A stretch of 32,784 bases of DNA from a virus. Below, piece by piece: positions 31,664 through 32,784 of the stretch. The DNA lies in IMG/VR virus record IMGVR_UViG_3300024346_000287, positions 1-32,784 of that record; one strand, given 5' to 3'. Both the position numbers and the translations under genes were made by a program. The first letter of the stretch is position 1; each line of letters begins with the position of its first letter. The notes under the pieces are model-generated. The model did no database searches. It had not been told where the DNA came from and saw only the letters and a program-made list of their open reading frames with translations.

Positions 31664-32323
31664 ATGAGCTGGACAACAATACAACAATCAAGAACAGCTT
31701 GGGCACAACTGCATTCGGCACCGCCCGCTGAAATTAGAACAGAGTTCGACAACCTACGTCACTTAGTGGTCGAACACCGAAGCAGTTATGGCGCAGGTTG
31801 GCAAAGTCTAACACTGCATGGCGAGCGGCCGCACTGGACTGAGGGCATTGATCGTTACCCAGGACATGAGAATGATTTAGATTGGAAATATGATTACCAT
31901 TGGACCGAGGTTGCAACCCAATGTCCAATCACAGTTGAGTACATCAAGTCACTGCCATTCAAAAAGTTGCAGCGTGTAAGGTTTATGTTATTGCGTCCCG
32001 GCGGGCTAATTGACTACCATAGAGATGTCAATAAGATGAACCTATCGCCGCTCAACATCAGCATCAACATGCCGCAAGGATGTGAGTTTACAACATACGA
32101 CTATGAAAGCGAACAGCATGAAAAGGTTGTGCCATTTGTAGACCAATCTGCATTCATAGTAAACATCGGACATTACCATCGCGTTATCAATCGCAGCAAT
32201 CAAGACAGACTGCATATGATTGTGCATGGACAATACACACAGGATTTCTACAATCAACCGCAAAACTATATAAGTAGAGTTGATCCAGAATACAAGGACT
32301 TATTTGATGAAAATTTTAATTAG
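31664..32323 (+). CDS. Aspartyl/asparaginyl beta-hydroxylase-like protein
   Basis: This 219-residue protein matches the cupin-type AspH family well. MLLRPGGLIDYHRDVNK supplies H119-R-D121; LNISINMPQGCEFTTYD follows as the conserved strand pair; SAFIVNIGHYHRVINRS carries H172 with the V-I-N that typically follows, and DRLHMIVHGQY provides the arginine for 2-oxoglutarate. Family members hydroxylate Asp or Asn in proteins, or free amino acids and peptides. Among the four oxygenases here this has the clearest family identity. It overlaps the last gene by 17 nt. Confidence 0.8.
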   Translation: MSWTTIQQSRTAWAQLHSAPPAEIRTEFDNLRHLVVEHRSSYGAGWQSLTLHGERPHWTEGIDRYPGHENDLDWKYDYHWTEVATQCPITVEYIKSLPFKKLQRVRFMLLRPGGLIDYHRDVNKMNLSPLNISINMPQGCEFTTYDYESEQHEKVVPFVDQSAFIVNIGHYHRVINRSNQDRLHMIVHGQYTQDFYNQPQNYISRVDPEYKDLFDENFN

Positions 32324-32784
32324 CGGCAACAACGAGACAGGACTTAGTCAAGCAATTGGAAAACTGTTTCCGAATCAAGTTGAGTTTGCAAGCAGACGCA
32401 CAGGCTACGACTTATGTTCTGATAAAGGTAGAGACAGCTTTGCTGATATTGCTCCTACTTTTGATGTTGTAATTATTAACTCTGCACTGTGGCGCTTCCA
32501 ACAGACAGTGCTTTTAAACGCCGTGTACGCTTCGTGCAGGGCCTCACACAGCGCGCCGCATATCATTTGTGTGGGCAGCACTACGGATCGTGTTAAGAAC
32601 GGTAATGCTTGGATATACAACGCAGAAAAGAAAGCACTACGTGATTACTGCAACACGCTTGCAATTGGCGGCGTGTGGACAGACGGTATGCCCAAGGTAA
32701 GTTACATCAGCTTTGGCACACTAAGCAACAATCAGGAAAAGCATCCCGACCGTAAGTGCCTCGACATTGATCACGCAGCTGAAT
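32307..32784 (+). CDS. Short-chain dehydrogenase/reductase-like protein (3' truncated)
   Basis: An ATG at 32307 inside the previous gene opens a frame that continues past the window edge; 159 residues are visible. MKILISGNNETGLSQAIGKL is an NAD(P)-binding start with the T-G-x3-A/G-I-G spacing, VVIINSALW the N-A-G-like strand, CVGSTT supplies S91, and IYNAEKKAL holds Y104-x3-K108, the SDR catalytic pair. It probably oxidises or reduces a sugar or small-molecule hydroxyl. Upstream genes add hydroxyl groups, so a ketone/alcohol step fits, as inference. Confidence 0.75.
   Translation, partial: MKILISGNNETGLSQAIGKLFPNQVEFASRRTGYDLCSDKGRDSFADIAPTFDVVIINSALWRFQQTVLLNAVYASCRASHSAPHIICVGSTTDRVKNGNAWIYNAEKKALRDYCNTLAIGGVWTDGMPKVSYISFGTLSNNQEKHPDRKCLDIDHAAE

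Noticed and set aside
1-32784. CRISPR arrays, tRNA genes, insertion sequences or attachment sites
   Set aside because: No regularly spaced repeats, cloverleaf-type sequences with CCA ends, transposase or integrase frames were visible on either strand.

Overview
The window reads as part of the late region of a marine T4-type myovirus (the broad cyanophage/pelagiphage-like group). Four structural proteins near the left side (2789-3364, 3368-4450, 4452-5696, 5761-6111) resemble conserved virion proteins of T4-like marine phages. Genes are packed end to end with ATGA-type overlaps, nearly all on the + strand. Boxes matching the T4-type late promoter (NATAAATA / CTAAATA) sit about 16-26 nt upstream of several starts. 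No tRNA, rRNA, CRISPR array, integrase or insertion sequence was seen, and no gene-free stretch exceeds 100 nt. The host cannot be named from the sequence.

Region 1 (1-5696) is a virion/adhesin region. A truncated gene is followed by proteins that share an almost identical 17-residue N-terminus (198, 1461, 2037) but have unrelated C-terminal parts, one of them a discoidin-like (F5/8 type C) binding domain. Two of the three copies also share a 26-nt promoter/leader. This looks like a modular cassette for swapping receptor-binding or decoration domains. Three larger structural proteins follow.

Region 2 (5710-16917) starts with a textbook -35/-10 promoter (TTGACT-17-TATAAT) and is one unbroken, translationally coupled gene chain. 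It holds a small conserved phage gene, two GT8-like glycosyltransferase-like proteins, a probable virion-associated protein, a DxD glycosyltransferase-like protein, radical SAM enzymes at 9778, 14394 and 15598, a methyltransferase fusion, a small kinase-like protein, a 2-oxoglutarate/Fe(II) oxygenase-like protein and a fibrinogen-like protein.

Region 3 (16914-20205) has the only - strand gene, an SGNH-hydrolase-like protein. Its stop overlaps the stop of the upstream operon, and it diverges from a carbamoyltransferase across a 94-nt intergenic region holding a 9-bp palindrome that forms back-to-back late promoter boxes. A 34-residue basic peptide and a sulfotransferase-like protein follow the carbamoyltransferase.

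Region 4 (20226-32784) is a second coupled chain: a second DxD glycosyltransferase-like paralog, a methyltransferase-like protein, two small unknowns, radical SAM enzymes at 22466, 25019, 27925 and 29111, three more Fe(II)-oxygenase-like proteins including an aspartyl-hydroxylase-like one, a ParB/sulfiredoxin-like protein, a second SGNH-like protein, another two-domain fusion, and a truncated short-chain dehydrogenase-like gene at the edge.

Taken together, 9778-32784 is an unusually dense tailoring island: seven radical SAM proteins (six with a cysteine-rich region placed N-terminal to the radical SAM core), four Fe(II)/2OG-type oxygenase-like proteins, methyl-, carbamoyl-, sulfo- and glycosyl-transfer enzymes, a kinase-like protein and two SGNH proteins. 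My best inference is a phage-encoded pathway that decorates a surface glycan or peptide, perhaps on the adjacent fibre/adhesin proteins. DNA hypermodification is an alternative. The substrate is not visible in the sequence. Function calls rest on motif recognition by eye; no database search was possible.
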